From JAAUTY01 sp964397305 (GTDB lineage: Bacteria; Cyanobacteriota; Cyanobacteriia; Cyanobacteriales; Spirulinaceae): a stretch of 64,000 nucleotides of DNA. This document shows, one piece after another, positions 17,519 to 26,197 of the stretch. The stretch lies in contig CAYNIP010000003.1 in NCBI GenBank assembly GCA_964397305.1, positions 124,001 through 188,000 of the forward strand, read 5' to 3'. Each line of letters starts with the position of its first letter. Position 1 is the stretch's first letter. Made by a program: the position numbers and the translations under genes. The notes beneath the pieces are model-generated. The model did no database searches. It worked only from the letters and a program-made list of their open reading frames with translations, and had not been told where the DNA came from.

Positions 17519-17694
17519 GGTGCATCTCAGTTAGGCAAGTTTGCCCCCTCTGCGGGGTGAACGAAATTTTGCGCGGGATGTTTGTACTCTTTCGCTAAGC
17601 CCTCACCTCAACCCCTCTCCCAACTTGGGAGAGGGGCTTCTAGATCCCCTGCTCTCAAGGAAGGTGAAGGGGAGCCCCCAAAGTGAGATGCACC
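17519..17694. mobile_element. Chimeric family A/B repeat, copy 4
   Basis: The ends are family A: perfect 11-bp inverted repeats GGTGCATCTCA (17519-17529) and TGAGATGCACC (17684-17694). The interior, however, starts GGGTGAACGAAATTTTGCGC, the left end of family B, and continues with its CCCTCACCTCAACCCCTCTC block. This is either insertion of B into A or an exchange between them. At 176 bp it is longer than other A copies. No clear direct repeats flank it. It closes the left side of a lower-GC island. The rest of the 17326-17744 gap shows no gene. Confidence 0.65.
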
Positions 17695-17744
17695 GGCAAC
17701 CCTTGCCGTGGTTGAGTTTCGCTCAGCGCAACCCAGCCCATCAG

Positions 17745-18491
17745 CTAGGGTTTTTGTTTGCTGGTACTTTTTGATTTACTTCTCACATAAATAGCCTTGT
17801 TGCTGCGCTGGACTTCAAACAAATCAATTGCTTCAAATAGACCACTCAACTTGGCATACCCATAATTACGCGAATCAAACGAGGCTTGGTTTGCAATGTG
17901 GGAGCCAACAGCCCCTAAACTTGACCAACCATCATCGTCTTGAGTAACAGACACTGCACTTCTCAAGAGGTTCATCAGTTTTGCATCTTGCTTTAACTCC
18001 TTCCCGGATTTTTTGACATGAGCCGCGACTTTGGATGACTCAGAATCAATTTCTTGACCAAGATTCTCTAAGTACAGGAATGTTGAGCACGCATAGACAA
18101 AAGGCAAAGGAGTCTTCTTTTCGCCAAACCCATAAACCTTCAGGCCATTCGTCAGAATCCTCATTACTAATGGAGTGAAGTCGCAGTCACTTGTGACCAT
18201 TGCAAACGCATCTAATGCTTGCGTATACAACAAGTCCATCGCATCAATGATCAAAGCGGCATCCGTTGCATTCTTGCCCTTTGTGTAATCAAATTGTTGC
18301 ACGGGACGAATGGCATACTCGTGCAAACAATCTTCCCAGCCTTTCAGGGAAGGATTTTTCCAATTTCCGTAAGCTCGTCGGATGTTGGCAACCCCATACT
18401 TGGCGATCTCGGACAAGATGACATCGATTTTTGCTGCCGGGGCATTGTCGGCATCAATCAACAACGCAATTTTAGAGTCTGAGTGCTCCAT
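17745..18491 (-). CDS. NYN-domain (PIN-like nuclease fold) protein with LOTUS/OST-HTH C-terminus
   Basis: 248 residues. The N-terminal NYN domain keeps the acidic residues expected of the nuclease centre: ALLIDADNAPA (about 9-19), DAALIIDAMDLLY (about 75-88) and TSDCDFTPLVMRI (about 98-110). The C-terminal part (from about 165: LMNLLRSAVSVTQDD, WSSLGAVGSHIANQ, YGYAKLSGLFEAIDLFEV) fits an OST-HTH/LOTUS RNA-binding domain. Likely a cytoplasmic RNase or RNA-binding regulator. The gene starts 5 bp after the stop of a 62-residue gene, implying co-translation. Base composition is clearly lower in GC than neighbours, suggesting transfer. Confidence 0.88.
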   Translation of the reverse strand: MEHSDSKIALLIDADNAPAAKIDVILSEIAKYGVANIRRAYGNWKNPSLKGWEDCLHEYAIRPVQQFDYTKGKNATDAALIIDAMDLLYTQALDAFAMVTSDCDFTPLVMRILTNGLKVYGFGEKKTPLPFVYACSTFLYLENLGQEIDSESSKVAAHVKKSGKELKQDAKLMNLLRSAVSVTQDDDGWSSLGAVGSHIANQASFDSRNYGYAKLSGLFEAIDLFEVQRSNKAIYVRSKSKSTSKQKP

Positions 18492-18496
18492 GTTTT

Positions 18497-18685
18497 TTAA
18501 GGATCGGTTCTATTGGGCATCGCCTCACTCAGGGCGCGTAGTGCTTTATGGACATCGGCGGAAGATCTAAATATTTTTGGTACTTCGTCATCAAGGACGA
18601 CAACGACTGGCGGGCGATCGCCCTGCTCGGGAAGATCTTCAATCTTGCCAGCAAAGCGGTTGGGTTTTGCCTGACTGTAATCCAC
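18497..18685 (-). CDS. 62-residue protein upstream of the NYN gene
   Basis: Starts MDYSQAKPNRFAGKIEDL and has a short beta segment PPVVVVLDDEVPKIF followed by a helix SSADVHKALRALSEAMP. The DYSxAKPNRFA start and VVVLD...VFxSSxxVxxALRAL pattern resemble small cyanobacterial proteins that I recall as antitoxin-like, but this is not certain. It sits just before the NYN gene with a 5-bp gap, so the two form a bicistronic unit. The gene contains the only HIP1 octamer I see in this island. Not recognised with confidence. Confidence 0.6.
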   Translation of the reverse strand: MDYSQAKPNRFAGKIEDLPEQGDRPPVVVVLDDEVPKIFRSSADVHKALRALSEAMPNRTDP

Positions 18686-18744
18686 ATCCTATTTAGGCAA
18701 CAAATCGTTATCCATGGCTGAGCAATAGTTGGGTTTAACGACAG

Positions 18745-18813
18745 TAGGTTGGGTTGACGCCAGGAAACCCAACATTTCCCTTGCTGCGGTTGGGTTTCGC
18801 GGTGCTCAACCTA
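18745..18813. repeat. TAGGTTGGGTT-type inverted repeat
   Basis: A 69-bp hairpin-forming unit: TAGGTTGGGTTGACGCC at the left, GGTTGGGTTTCGC internally, and CTCAACCTA at the right end. A related 70-bp copy with a perfect 10-bp inverted repeat lies at 50685-50754, and degraded copies lie at 5633-5660 and 28000-28064. It separates the 62-residue gene from the EcsC-like gene. Confidence 0.6.
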
Positions 18814-18863
18814 GTCCAAAAATTAGCAGAGCTTAAGTGATGATAAAAGAAGCCCTTTCGCGC

Positions 18864-19667
18864 TTATTCCTGGAGCAAAGAATAAGCCGCATCGAGAAAA
18901 TCTGGGCCGCCTTTTTCATAATAATCAGTTGCCACTTTACCTGTAGCACGAATTAACCACCAATCTATGCCTCCACCAAAAACTGCACCGAGTACAGGAA
19001 TCACTTTCCCCACTGATTTCTGTAGTGTTTTCTCGGCAATTCTACGTCCTCCTAGCCGCCAAAGAACCCCTCTGAATATTTTGGGGACTCCTCGCAATGT
19101 ATGTTTAATCATCTGTTTCTCACCAATCTTTATGACAAGCCCTGGAACATGCTGAGCAATTTGATTTAGGGCAGCTTTTGTACCAGTATCCTTGCAAAAA
19201 CTACGCCTTTCCAATTGATTGAATGCCTTTTTTTTGTAAAAATCATCCCCTACTTGCTTAGATGCTTCACTACAAACAAATTCCTTAATCTTGTCGAAAG
19301 ACGAATGTGACATCAGTAAGAAAAGGTCGGTTTTGCGGGCCTCGCGATCTTGCAATGAGTAACCGTATAGATGAGCCAGGCAACAAATCATATAGGCCTG
19401 CACCCTCAAGTATTTAACCAAGTCAACAGGAATCGCAGCAGGCAAAACTACAAGCCCGCCAAAACCGGTAGCGGCGCCAAGTATCCCGCCCAAAATGGAT
19501 TCACCTTGAACTATTTTGTCGGCTATTTGCCTTTTGTGCAGATCGTAATGCTCTGCCTTGAGCTCAGCAACATGTTTCTCGATTGCCTCAGGATCATGGC
19601 TGACAATATCATCGACCATACCCTCGACTAAACTCGCAAGTTGATTGAGATTGAAATCCACGAGCAA
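18864..19667 (-). CDS. EcsC-family-like protein
   Basis: 267 residues. A Gly-rich hydrophobic segment (GGILGAATGFGGLVVLPAAI, about 57-76) is followed by PVDLVKYLRVQAYMICCLAHLYGYSL, quoted here in part as DLVKYLRVQAYMICC, and a second Gly-rich segment (VIPVLGAVFGGGIDWWLI, about 218-235). This pattern matches EcsC-family proteins, which may bind or span membranes; the biochemical role is unknown. A good ribosome site precedes ATG 19667. Low GC and lack of HIP1 sites mark it as part of the same island as the NYN gene, though the two are separated by 180 bp containing a repeat. Confidence 0.6.
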   Translation of the reverse strand: MLVDFNLNQLASLVEGMVDDIVSHDPEAIEKHVAELKAEHYDLHKRQIADKIVQGESILGGILGAATGFGGLVVLPAAIPVDLVKYLRVQAYMICCLAHLYGYSLQDREARKTDLFLLMSHSSFDKIKEFVCSEASKQVGDDFYKKKAFNQLERRSFCKDTGTKAALNQIAQHVPGLVIKIGEKQMIKHTLRGVPKIFRGVLWRLGGRRIAEKTLQKSVGKVIPVLGAVFGGGIDWWLIRATGKVATDYYEKGGPDFLDAAYSLLQE

Positions 19668-19757
19668 ACCTCCAATATTGGTTAGTGACTAGAAGACGGC
19701 ATCGATAGTGAGGGGTCACGCCAGACGCGACGTAACCCGTCTTGGTGTGAGGCAAAC

Positions 19758-20774
19758 CTAGGGGGCGAAAGCGAACGAGTCCGGGTGGTAGGACTGGATG
19801 CCCTTCATGTATTGCACCCGCTCAAACGCGCTTTCGTCCGGGCAATTGATCTGGCTCATGCTGCCCTGCATCAGGCGCACAGACTCGTACTCATGCTCCT
19901 CCATCCAGTGCTTCAGCTCCTGCTCCAGGGTCTGGATATAGGGAATCCCGTGGCGGAGCAGCACCGAGCAAATCTGCGTCACCTTTGCCCCCGCCATCAG
20001 CATCTTCACCGCATCGCGACCGTGCATGACCCCCCGCGTCGCCGCCAAATCGGCATTAATGCGACCGTAGAGAATCGCGATCCAGCGCATCGGCAAGCGC
20101 ATATCCTGAGCTGAGCTGAGCATGATATTCGGGCGAACGACCAGCTCCTCAATGTCAATATCCGGCTGATAGAAGCGATTGAAGAGCACCAAGCCATCGA
20201 CGTGCAAATCATCAAACCGCTTTGCCATGTAGGCCATGTTGGAGAAGAAGGGACTCAGCTTCAGAGCGACCGGAATTGTCACTTCCGAGCGCACAGCGGC
20301 GACGATATCGAGATACTCCTGTTCTACCTGGGCCCCCGTCTTGTGCATATCCGTGGGGATGTTGTAGATGTTCAGCTCTAGGGCATCCGCTCCAGCCTCT
20401 TGGATCAGCTTCGCAAAATGAGTCCAGCCCCCCAGGGAAGAGCCATTGAGACTGGCAATGATCGGGATCTCGACCATCGCTTTAGCCTTGCGGATATGCT
20501 CCAGATAGACCTCCGGCCCGACATGAAAGGTCTCCGGTTCGGGGAAATAGGAGAGGGCTTCTGCGAAACTTTCCGTGCCGTAACTCAAGTGGTGGTGCAG
20601 TTCGTATTGCTCCTGCTTGAGCTGCTCCTCAAAGACACTGTGCAGCACCACGGCCGCCGCACCGGCATCCTCCATGCGCTTGATATTGTCCACCTCTTCC
20701 GAGAGGGGCGCGGCCGCCGAAGGGACAAAGGGCGATCGCAAATTCAGCCCCAAATACGTCGTTGTAATATCCAT
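19758..20774 (-). CDS. Dihydroorotate dehydrogenase-like flavoprotein
   Basis: 338 residues with the FMN-binding TIM barrel of the DHOD family: TTTYLGLNLRSPFVPSAA at the start, PIIASLNGSSLGGW, ALELNIYNIPTD, IPVALKLSPFFSN, and GLVLFNRFYQPDID. It resembles the DHOD-like proteins annotated separately from PyrD, so it may not make orotate. It lies 79 bp downstream of nifJ on the same strand, a pairing I believe recurs in cyanobacteria; this suggests a link to fermentative or redox metabolism. A GC-rich hairpin lies in the gap. Confidence 0.88.
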   Translation of the reverse strand: MDITTTYLGLNLRSPFVPSAAAPLSEEVDNIKRMEDAGAAAVVLHSVFEEQLKQEQYELHHHLSYGTESFAEALSYFPEPETFHVGPEVYLEHIRKAKAMVEIPIIASLNGSSLGGWTHFAKLIQEAGADALELNIYNIPTDMHKTGAQVEQEYLDIVAAVRSEVTIPVALKLSPFFSNMAYMAKRFDDLHVDGLVLFNRFYQPDIDIEELVVRPNIMLSSAQDMRLPMRWIAILYGRINADLAATRGVMHGRDAVKMLMAGAKVTQICSVLLRHGIPYIQTLEQELKHWMEEHEYESVRLMQGSMSQINCPDESAFERVQYMKGIQSYHPDSFAFAP

Positions 20775-20816
20775 CAGTTCAACTCAACTCTCTCAATACG
20801 ATCGGGAAATTGGGAG

Positions 20817-20842
20817 CCCCCTCCCTGGCGATCGAGAGGGGG
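20817..20842 (-). terminator. Hairpin between nifJ and the DHOD-like gene
   Basis: CCCCCTC (20817-20823) pairs perfectly with GAGGGGG (20836-20842) across a 12-base loop, 11 bp after the nifJ stop. There is no long T-run, so it may lower downstream expression or protect the 3' end rather than stop transcription fully. Confidence 0.45.
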
Positions 20843-20853
20843 CGGGGAGCCAT

Positions 20854-23800
20854 TTAGTGGCCGTTGCCGCTAGAGCTGACAGCCCGCGAGGCTAGGTACT
20901 CGTACATCTGCCAGCGCTGGTCTACATCCGCCTGGGCCTCAGCCAGCAACCGCTTCGCATCCTCCGGCTTCGTCTTCGTCAGCATCTTGAAGCGATTTTC
21001 CTCGTACATCGACTCCTTGACGCCCTTCTTCGGGGTGCGGGAATCCAGTTGCAAGGGGTTCTGGCCCTGGGCCACCAGCTCGGGGTTATAGCGATAGAGG
21101 AGCCAGCGGCCGCTCTCTACGATCGCCTTCTGGTGCGTCATCGCCGTCTGCATGTTGATGCCGTGGGCGATGCAGTGGGAGTAGGCGATGATCAGCGATG
21201 GGCCGTCGTAGGCTTCCGCCTCCAGGAAGGCCCGTAGGGTGTGTTCATCCCGCGCTCCCATGGCGACGCTGGCGACGTAGATGTTGCCGTAGGTCATGGC
21301 GATCAGGCCCAAGTCCTTCTTCGCTGCCGGTTTGCCGCCCGCCGCGAACTTGGCCACCGCCCCGCGCGGCGTCGCCTTGGAGGACTGGCCGCCGGTATTG
21401 GAGTAGACCTCCGTATCCATCACCAGTACATTGACATTGCGGCCGCTGGCGAGCACATGGTCGAGGCCGCCATAGCCGATGTCGTAGGCCCAGCCATCGC
21501 CGCCGATGATCCAGACCGACTTCTTGACGAGGTAATCAGCCAAGCTGAGCAACTGCCGTGCCTCCGGGCTGTCGATCCCTTGCAGGGCTTGCTTGAGGCT
21601 GGCGACGCGATCGCGCTGTTCCCAGATGTCCGCCTCCGAGGTTTGGAGATTGTTGAGAATCGCGCTGACCAAGTTATCCCCCACCGGACCGGCGAGGCCT
21701 TGGAGCAACTCGGTCGCATAGACCGCGTGCTTGTCCAGGGACACCCGGAAGCCCAGGCCAAACTCGGCGTTGTCCTCAAACAGGGAGTTCGACCAGGCTG
21801 GGCCGCGGCCGTGGCTATCTTTTGCCCAAGGGGTCGTTGGTAAGTTGCCGCCGTAGATCGAGGAGCAGCCGGTGGCGTTGGCGATGATCATGCGATCGCC
21901 AAACAACTGCGATACCAGCTTCAGATAGGGCGTCTCACCGCAGCCCGCGCAAGCGCCGGAGAACTCAAACAGCGGCTCCTGCAACTGCTGCTGGCGGATC
22001 TGGTTCAGCTTCAGTTGCGTGCGATCAGGGGCTGGCAGGGAGAGGAAAAACTCCCAGTTGTGGCTTTCCGGTTCCCGCAGCGGTGACTGGTCTTCCATGT
22101 TTAGGGCCCGCCGCGAGGGTTGTGCCTTGTTCTTCGCCGGGCAAATATCGACACAGATGCCGCAGCCGGTGCAGTCCTCCGGGGAAACCTGGATCGTGAA
22201 CTTCTGACCGCTGAAGTCCTTGTCCCGCACCGCCGTAGCCTTGAACGTAGCCGGCGCGTCGGCCAACTGGTCCTCCTCGTAGACCTTGCCGCGAATCACC
22301 GCGTGGGGGCAGACCATGATGCACTTGCCGCACTGCACGCAGACATCCGGGTCCCAGGTGGGGATGAACTGAGCGACGTTGCGCTTCTCCCACTTGGCGG
22401 TGTCGGTCGGGTACGTCCCATCACAGGGGAGGAGGCTCACGGGCAGCTCGTCCCCTTGCTTCACCAAGATCTTGCCCTCCACCTCGCGCACGAAGTCGGG
22501 AGCCGCCTCGGGCATGGCCGGCCGGCGACGCAGGGTGCTGTTGGCTTCACCAACATTGACCTCAAAAAGGTTCTCCAGCGTGTTGTCCACCGCTTGCAGG
22601 TTCATCTGGACAATTTGCTGGCCCTTCTTGCCGTAGGTCTTTTCGATCGCGTGCTTGATCTGGGCGATCGCCTCCTCCCGGGGCAAAACATTACTCAGCG
22701 CAAAGAAACAGGTCTGCATCACCGTATTGATGCGATTGCCCATGCCGCTGTCCCGAGCCACCTGGTTCGCATCGATGACATAGAGCTTGAGGCCCTGCCG
22801 CACGATGTCTTCCTGGATTTCCAGGGGCAAGTTGTCCCAGACCTCCGTGGGCCCGTAAGGACTGTTGAGCAACACCACAGCCCCAGGAGCAGCCTCTCGC
22901 AAAACATCTAGCTTTTCCAGGAAAGTCCACTGGTGAACCCCGATGAAATTTGCCTGGGTGATCAGGTAGGTGGAGCGGATCGGCTGCGGCCCAAAGCGCA
23001 GGTGGGAAACCGTGACCGCCCCTGACTTTTTGGAGTCGTAGACAAAGTAGCCCTGGGCGTAATTTTCGGTCTCGCCGCCAATGATCTTGATCGTGTTCTT
23101 GTTCGCCCCCACCGTGCCATCGGAGCCGAGGCCGTAGAACATGGCCCGCACCACGCTTTCGGGCTCCGTATTGAAGCTGGCATCGAAGGGAAGGGAGGTG
23201 TGGCTCACATCGTCGTTAATGCCGATGGTGAAGTGGTTTTTGGGCGGGGCCTGGTCTAAGTTGGCAAAAATGCTCGTGACCATGGCCGGCGTGAATTCCT
23301 TCGAGGAGAGGCCGTAGCGACCCCCAATCACCTTCGGTAGAGAGGCCCCGGACCAGCACTCCATCACCGCATTGACCACATCGAGGTAGAGGGGTTCGCC
23401 CGCTGCCCCCGGTTCCTTGGTGCGGTCGAGGACGGCGATCGCCTTCACCGTTGTGGGCAGAGCCGCGATCAGCTTGGCATTACTCAGCGGCCGATAGAGG
23501 CGCACCTTCAGCACCCCCACCTTCTCGCCCTGAGCGGTGAGATAGTCCACCGTTTCGTGAACCGCCTCCGCCCCAGAGCCCATGAGCACAATCACTCGCT
23601 CGGCCTCGGGGTCACCGACGTATTGGTAAGGGGCATACTCGCGGCCCGTGAGTGCTTGGAACTGCGCCATCGCCCGCTCGACTGCCGCTTCGCAATGGTC
23701 GTAGAAGGGGTTGACGCTTTCCCGTGCTTGGAAGTAAACGTCGGGATTCTGAGCAGTGCCCCGCAAGACCGGGCGATCGGGCGTCAGGGCTCGGGCCCGG

Positions 23801-24411
23801 TGGGCCAGCACCCAGTCATCATCGATCATCGCCCGCAGGACGCTATCATCCAGGGTTTCAATCTTCTGGACTTCGTGGGAGGTGCGGAAGCCGTCAAAGA
23901 AGTGGAGGAAAGGAATGCGAGTTTCCAGACTGACCGCATGGGCGATGAGGGCGAGATCCTGGGCTTCTTGTACGGAGGCGGAGCAGAGCATGGCAAATCC
24001 GGTCGCCCGAGCCGCCATCACGTCGCTGTGGTCGCCGAAGATGGAGAGGGCCTGGGCCGCGAGCGATCGCGCTGCCACATGAATCACACAGGGGCTGAGT
24101 TCCCCGGCAATCTTGTACAGATTCGGGATCATCAACAACAGACCCTGGGAGGCCGTGAAGGTCGTGGTCAGGGAGCCCGTTTGCAGTGCGCCGTGAACCG
24201 CCCCCGCTGCACCCCCTTCAGCCTGCATTTCGATCACCGAGGGGATCGTCCCCCAGAGATTGGGTCGCGCTTCCGCCATCCAGGCATCAGCCCACTCGCC
24301 CATAGGGGAGGCAGGGGTAATCGGGTAGATAGCGATGACTTCATTCAGTTTGTAGGCAACCCGAGCGACGGCTTCGTTGCCATCCAGGGTTGCAAAGGTG
24401 CGATTACTCAT
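20854..24411 (-). CDS. nifJ: Pyruvate:ferredoxin (flavodoxin) oxidoreductase
   Basis: 1185 residues from ATG 24411 (MSNRTFATLDGNEAVA); the frame extends to 24471 but the family start is here. It converts pyruvate and CoA to acetyl-CoA, CO2 and reduced ferredoxin or flavodoxin. Visible parts: N-terminal pyrimidine domain (YPITPASPMGEWAD), the gamma domain, two 4Fe-4S motifs (CVQCGKCIMVCP and CTGCGICVDICP), a third cluster region (CAGCGETPY), and the TPP site (GDGWAYDIGYGG, TEVYSNTGGQSSKATP). Full length, no damage. No nif genes nearby, so a role in fermentation or dark/micro-oxic metabolism is more likely than nitrogen fixation. Confidence 0.96.
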   Translation of the reverse strand: MSNRTFATLDGNEAVARVAYKLNEVIAIYPITPASPMGEWADAWMAEARPNLWGTIPSVIEMQAEGGAAGAVHGALQTGSLTTTFTASQGLLLMIPNLYKIAGELSPCVIHVAARSLAAQALSIFGDHSDVMAARATGFAMLCSASVQEAQDLALIAHAVSLETRIPFLHFFDGFRTSHEVQKIETLDDSVLRAMIDDDWVLAHRARALTPDRPVLRGTAQNPDVYFQARESVNPFYDHCEAAVERAMAQFQALTGREYAPYQYVGDPEAERVIVLMGSGAEAVHETVDYLTAQGEKVGVLKVRLYRPLSNAKLIAALPTTVKAIAVLDRTKEPGAAGEPLYLDVVNAVMECWSGASLPKVIGGRYGLSSKEFTPAMVTSIFANLDQAPPKNHFTIGINDDVSHTSLPFDASFNTEPESVVRAMFYGLGSDGTVGANKNTIKIIGGETENYAQGYFVYDSKKSGAVTVSHLRFGPQPIRSTYLITQANFIGVHQWTFLEKLDVLREAAPGAVVLLNSPYGPTEVWDNLPLEIQEDIVRQGLKLYVIDANQVARDSGMGNRINTVMQTCFFALSNVLPREEAIAQIKHAIEKTYGKKGQQIVQMNLQAVDNTLENLFEVNVGEANSTLRRRPAMPEAAPDFVREVEGKILVKQGDELPVSLLPCDGTYPTDTAKWEKRNVAQFIPTWDPDVCVQCGKCIMVCPHAVIRGKVYEEDQLADAPATFKATAVRDKDFSGQKFTIQVSPEDCTGCGICVDICPAKNKAQPSRRALNMEDQSPLREPESHNWEFFLSLPAPDRTQLKLNQIRQQQLQEPLFEFSGACAGCGETPYLKLVSQLFGDRMIIANATGCSSIYGGNLPTTPWAKDSHGRGPAWSNSLFEDNAEFGLGFRVSLDKHAVYATELLQGLAGPVGDNLVSAILNNLQTSEADIWEQRDRVASLKQALQGIDSPEARQLLSLADYLVKKSVWIIGGDGWAYDIGYGGLDHVLASGRNVNVLVMDTEVYSNTGGQSSKATPRGAVAKFAAGGKPAAKKDLGLIAMTYGNIYVASVAMGARDEHTLRAFLEAEAYDGPSLIIAYSHCIAHGINMQTAMTHQKAIVESGRWLLYRYNPELVAQGQNPLQLDSRTPKKGVKESMYEENRFKMLTKTKPEDAKRLLAEAQADVDQRWQMYEYLASRAVSSSGNGH

Positions 24412-25017
24412 AATCCAAAGCCTATCTAAACAGTTCAACGACGGCTCAATAGCCTTGAGTCTCGGTCGCAATGCGCTGGGGTGAGTAGTCCTCTAACCTC
24501 ACTAGACTTGACACTTCTAGGGGCTAAAAACCACCCAGCAGCGAGGCAGGGTTCAGGGATTTAGCAACGCTCCAGTTGTTCTGACTACTGCTGCTAGCAT
24601 AGGCAAGCTCTCCAACCAATTCGCTGCCTTGCTTAAAATTGAGCACAACAATTAATCCCAGCACATCAAGACGCAAAACTCACTTCCCTACACTCTTGAT
24701 CATGACACTAGTCCTCACGGAGCGGGGGTAATACTTAGCTTTTTTTAAACAATCCCTAATTCGTTAGAAATAATGAAATTAATTGTCAAATAAAGCAATG
24801 TTTATTTGCAAAAATTAAACCCAAATCGTGTTTTTCCATACAGTCACCTGCACCGTACTCGTGCAGCGAAACCAGCCTGCGGCCACCCGGGGGCGGCGGT
24901 GGCCGGACGGCGGGCGGGCTGAATCCGGGTGGCTGGGCTTACAATAGCAGGTAGGTAATGGTGCTCGAAAGCTGCGTGACCGTAGCGTGTAGGCCGACTC
25001 CGTGATCTGAGGGGAAC
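24412..25017. other. 606-bp intergenic region with AT-rich core and GC-rich dyads
   Basis: This is the regulatory region of nifJ (minus strand) and of the next gene (plus strand). A strikingly AT-rich core lies at 24735-24840. To its right are two dyads: TGCAC/GTGCA (24849-24853, 24861-24865) and CCACCCGG/CCGGGTGG (24883-24890, 24925-24932), followed by a TACAAT box (24940-24945). No gene is supported. It could hold a small RNA or structured leader. Confidence 0.45.
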
Positions 25018-25407
25018 GTGTTAGCCATGTTACTGCGTCTGTGGGGAATTGCTGCGTTGGGATTACTCCTCATTGGGATCGCGTGGCGGGCCACCGCTCC
25101 GGAACGGGCCGCAGGCAACGCCTCGCCAGACCCCCGCTTGGGGACCACGGCCCAGGCCCAGACCGCGCCATCCCCTCAGGTGGCGGCTCGCTCCTACCCG
25201 GAAACGTTCCGCCGTGACTTTATGACTCAGTGCGTGGGCGATCGCCCCGAGCTGCAAGTTATTTGTGATTGCACCTATCGCCGCATCACTGCTAGCTACA
25301 CCTATCAGCAGTACCTGATCTTGACCCATCAGCTGCAAACCGAGGGACGTATTCCCCTCGAGATTGCCCAAATTAACCAAGCCTGCGTCAGCGCAGCCAG
25401 CCCCTGA
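25018..25407 (+). CDS. Small exported or membrane-anchored protein with Cys pattern
   Basis: 129 residues from GTG 25018, or 126 from ATG 25027. One N-terminal hydrophobic helix (LLRLWGIAALGLLLIGIAW) is followed by a Pro/Ala-rich linker and a compact domain with four Cys (TQCVGDRPEL, VICDCTYRRI, NQACVS) and the motif SYTYQQYLILTHQ. The paired Cys suggest disulphides outside the cytoplasm. Not recognised; probably a cyanobacterial conserved protein. Confidence 0.7.
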   Translation: MLAMLLRLWGIAALGLLLIGIAWRATAPERAAGNASPDPRLGTTAQAQTAPSPQVAARSYPETFRRDFMTQCVGDRPELQVICDCTYRRITASYTYQQYLILTHQLQTEGRIPLEIAQINQACVSAASP

Positions 25408-25463
25408 CCATTGACGAGGGGAGGCCCCCAAGCAGACATCTCCCCCAAGACCGCTGCTAAATA

Positions 25464-25505
25464 CATACAGCGGTTTTTAGCCGAGTGCAATCCAGCGAAA
25501 GCCCC
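25464..25505. repeat. 41-bp dispersed repeat, family C copy 2
   Basis: CATACAGCGGTTTTTAGCCG with the following AGTGCAATCCAGC block matches the copy at 14121-14163. It is followed at 25505-25545 by a GCCCTCTGGGAGAGGGG hairpin typical of family B interiors. Confidence 0.55.
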
Positions 25506-25580
25506 TCGCCCTCTGGGAGAGGGGTTTGGGGTGAGGGCTGCGTACTTTGCTAGCAAGAAAAATGCTGTACATCTCGGCCC

Positions 25581-26117
25581 TCACCCCTCGGGGTTAGGAG
25601 GGCGAGCTTCGATCGCCACGAGGGTATCCGCAACGGGGAAGAAATTGCGCTTCAGGCCGGGAATGAAGTACACCGTATACGTTTTCCCTTTTTCGAGGTG
25701 ATGAAATCCAACCCGACTGATCAAAAACTCATGGTCTTTAATCACCAAGTAGTGACTCGTTCTACGGCCACCATCAGCATCCATGGAGCTTGAACGACGC
25801 AGCTTCGCTGGGCCGGTGACGCGCTGCACTCGTTCCAGCGCTTGCAGCCGCTGGCGCTGCCCTTGGGTGATGACCCAAAAGGCGATCAGCAAGACACTCA
25901 GGCCCATCATCGCGACCCCGAAGCCAACCCCATCATTCAGCATCGCAATGATCCCAACGCTGAATAGGAGCACACCAAAAAAGATGAGGCCGAGCTGCGT
26001 TCTGATCAGGCGGCGCTGCTGCCGAGCCCGCTGGGCCTCCGAGAGGAGACCCCGGCGGTTGTAAGACAGGTCTTCAGCAGTGAAGTTGAACAGGTCGGTC
26101 AGGGTAGGTGCAGCCAT
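25581..26117 (-). CDS. Two-helix membrane protein, unknown function
   Basis: 178 residues from the Met at 26117 (MAAPTLTDLFNFTAEDL); five residues upstream in the frame are less likely. A polar N-terminal region with RAR-type basic residues precedes two hydrophobic helices (LGLIFFGVLLFSVGIIAML and VAMMGLSVLLIAFWVITQG). The C-terminal soluble part (HYLVIKDHEFLISRVGFHHL, KGKTYTVYFIPGLKRNFF) looks like a small beta domain. Similar proteins occur in cyanobacteria without function. Single gene. Confidence 0.7.
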   Translation of the reverse strand: MAAPTLTDLFNFTAEDLSYNRRGLLSEAQRARQQRRLIRTQLGLIFFGVLLFSVGIIAMLNDGVGFGVAMMGLSVLLIAFWVITQGQRQRLQALERVQRVTGPAKLRRSSSMDADGGRRTSHYLVIKDHEFLISRVGFHHLEKGKTYTVYFIPGLKRNFFPVADTLVAIEARPPNPEG

Positions 26118-26197
26118 CTTTTTCAGCAACAATATCTTCTGAAGCCAAGGGTTAGCCCGCTGCCCGAGTTTACCCTAGATTCGGTCGCAGCCGAGGG

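Noticed and set aside
20854..24411. nifJ as evidence of nitrogen fixation
   Set aside because: No other nif genes are present, and NifJ-type enzymes occur in many non-fixing cyanobacteria.
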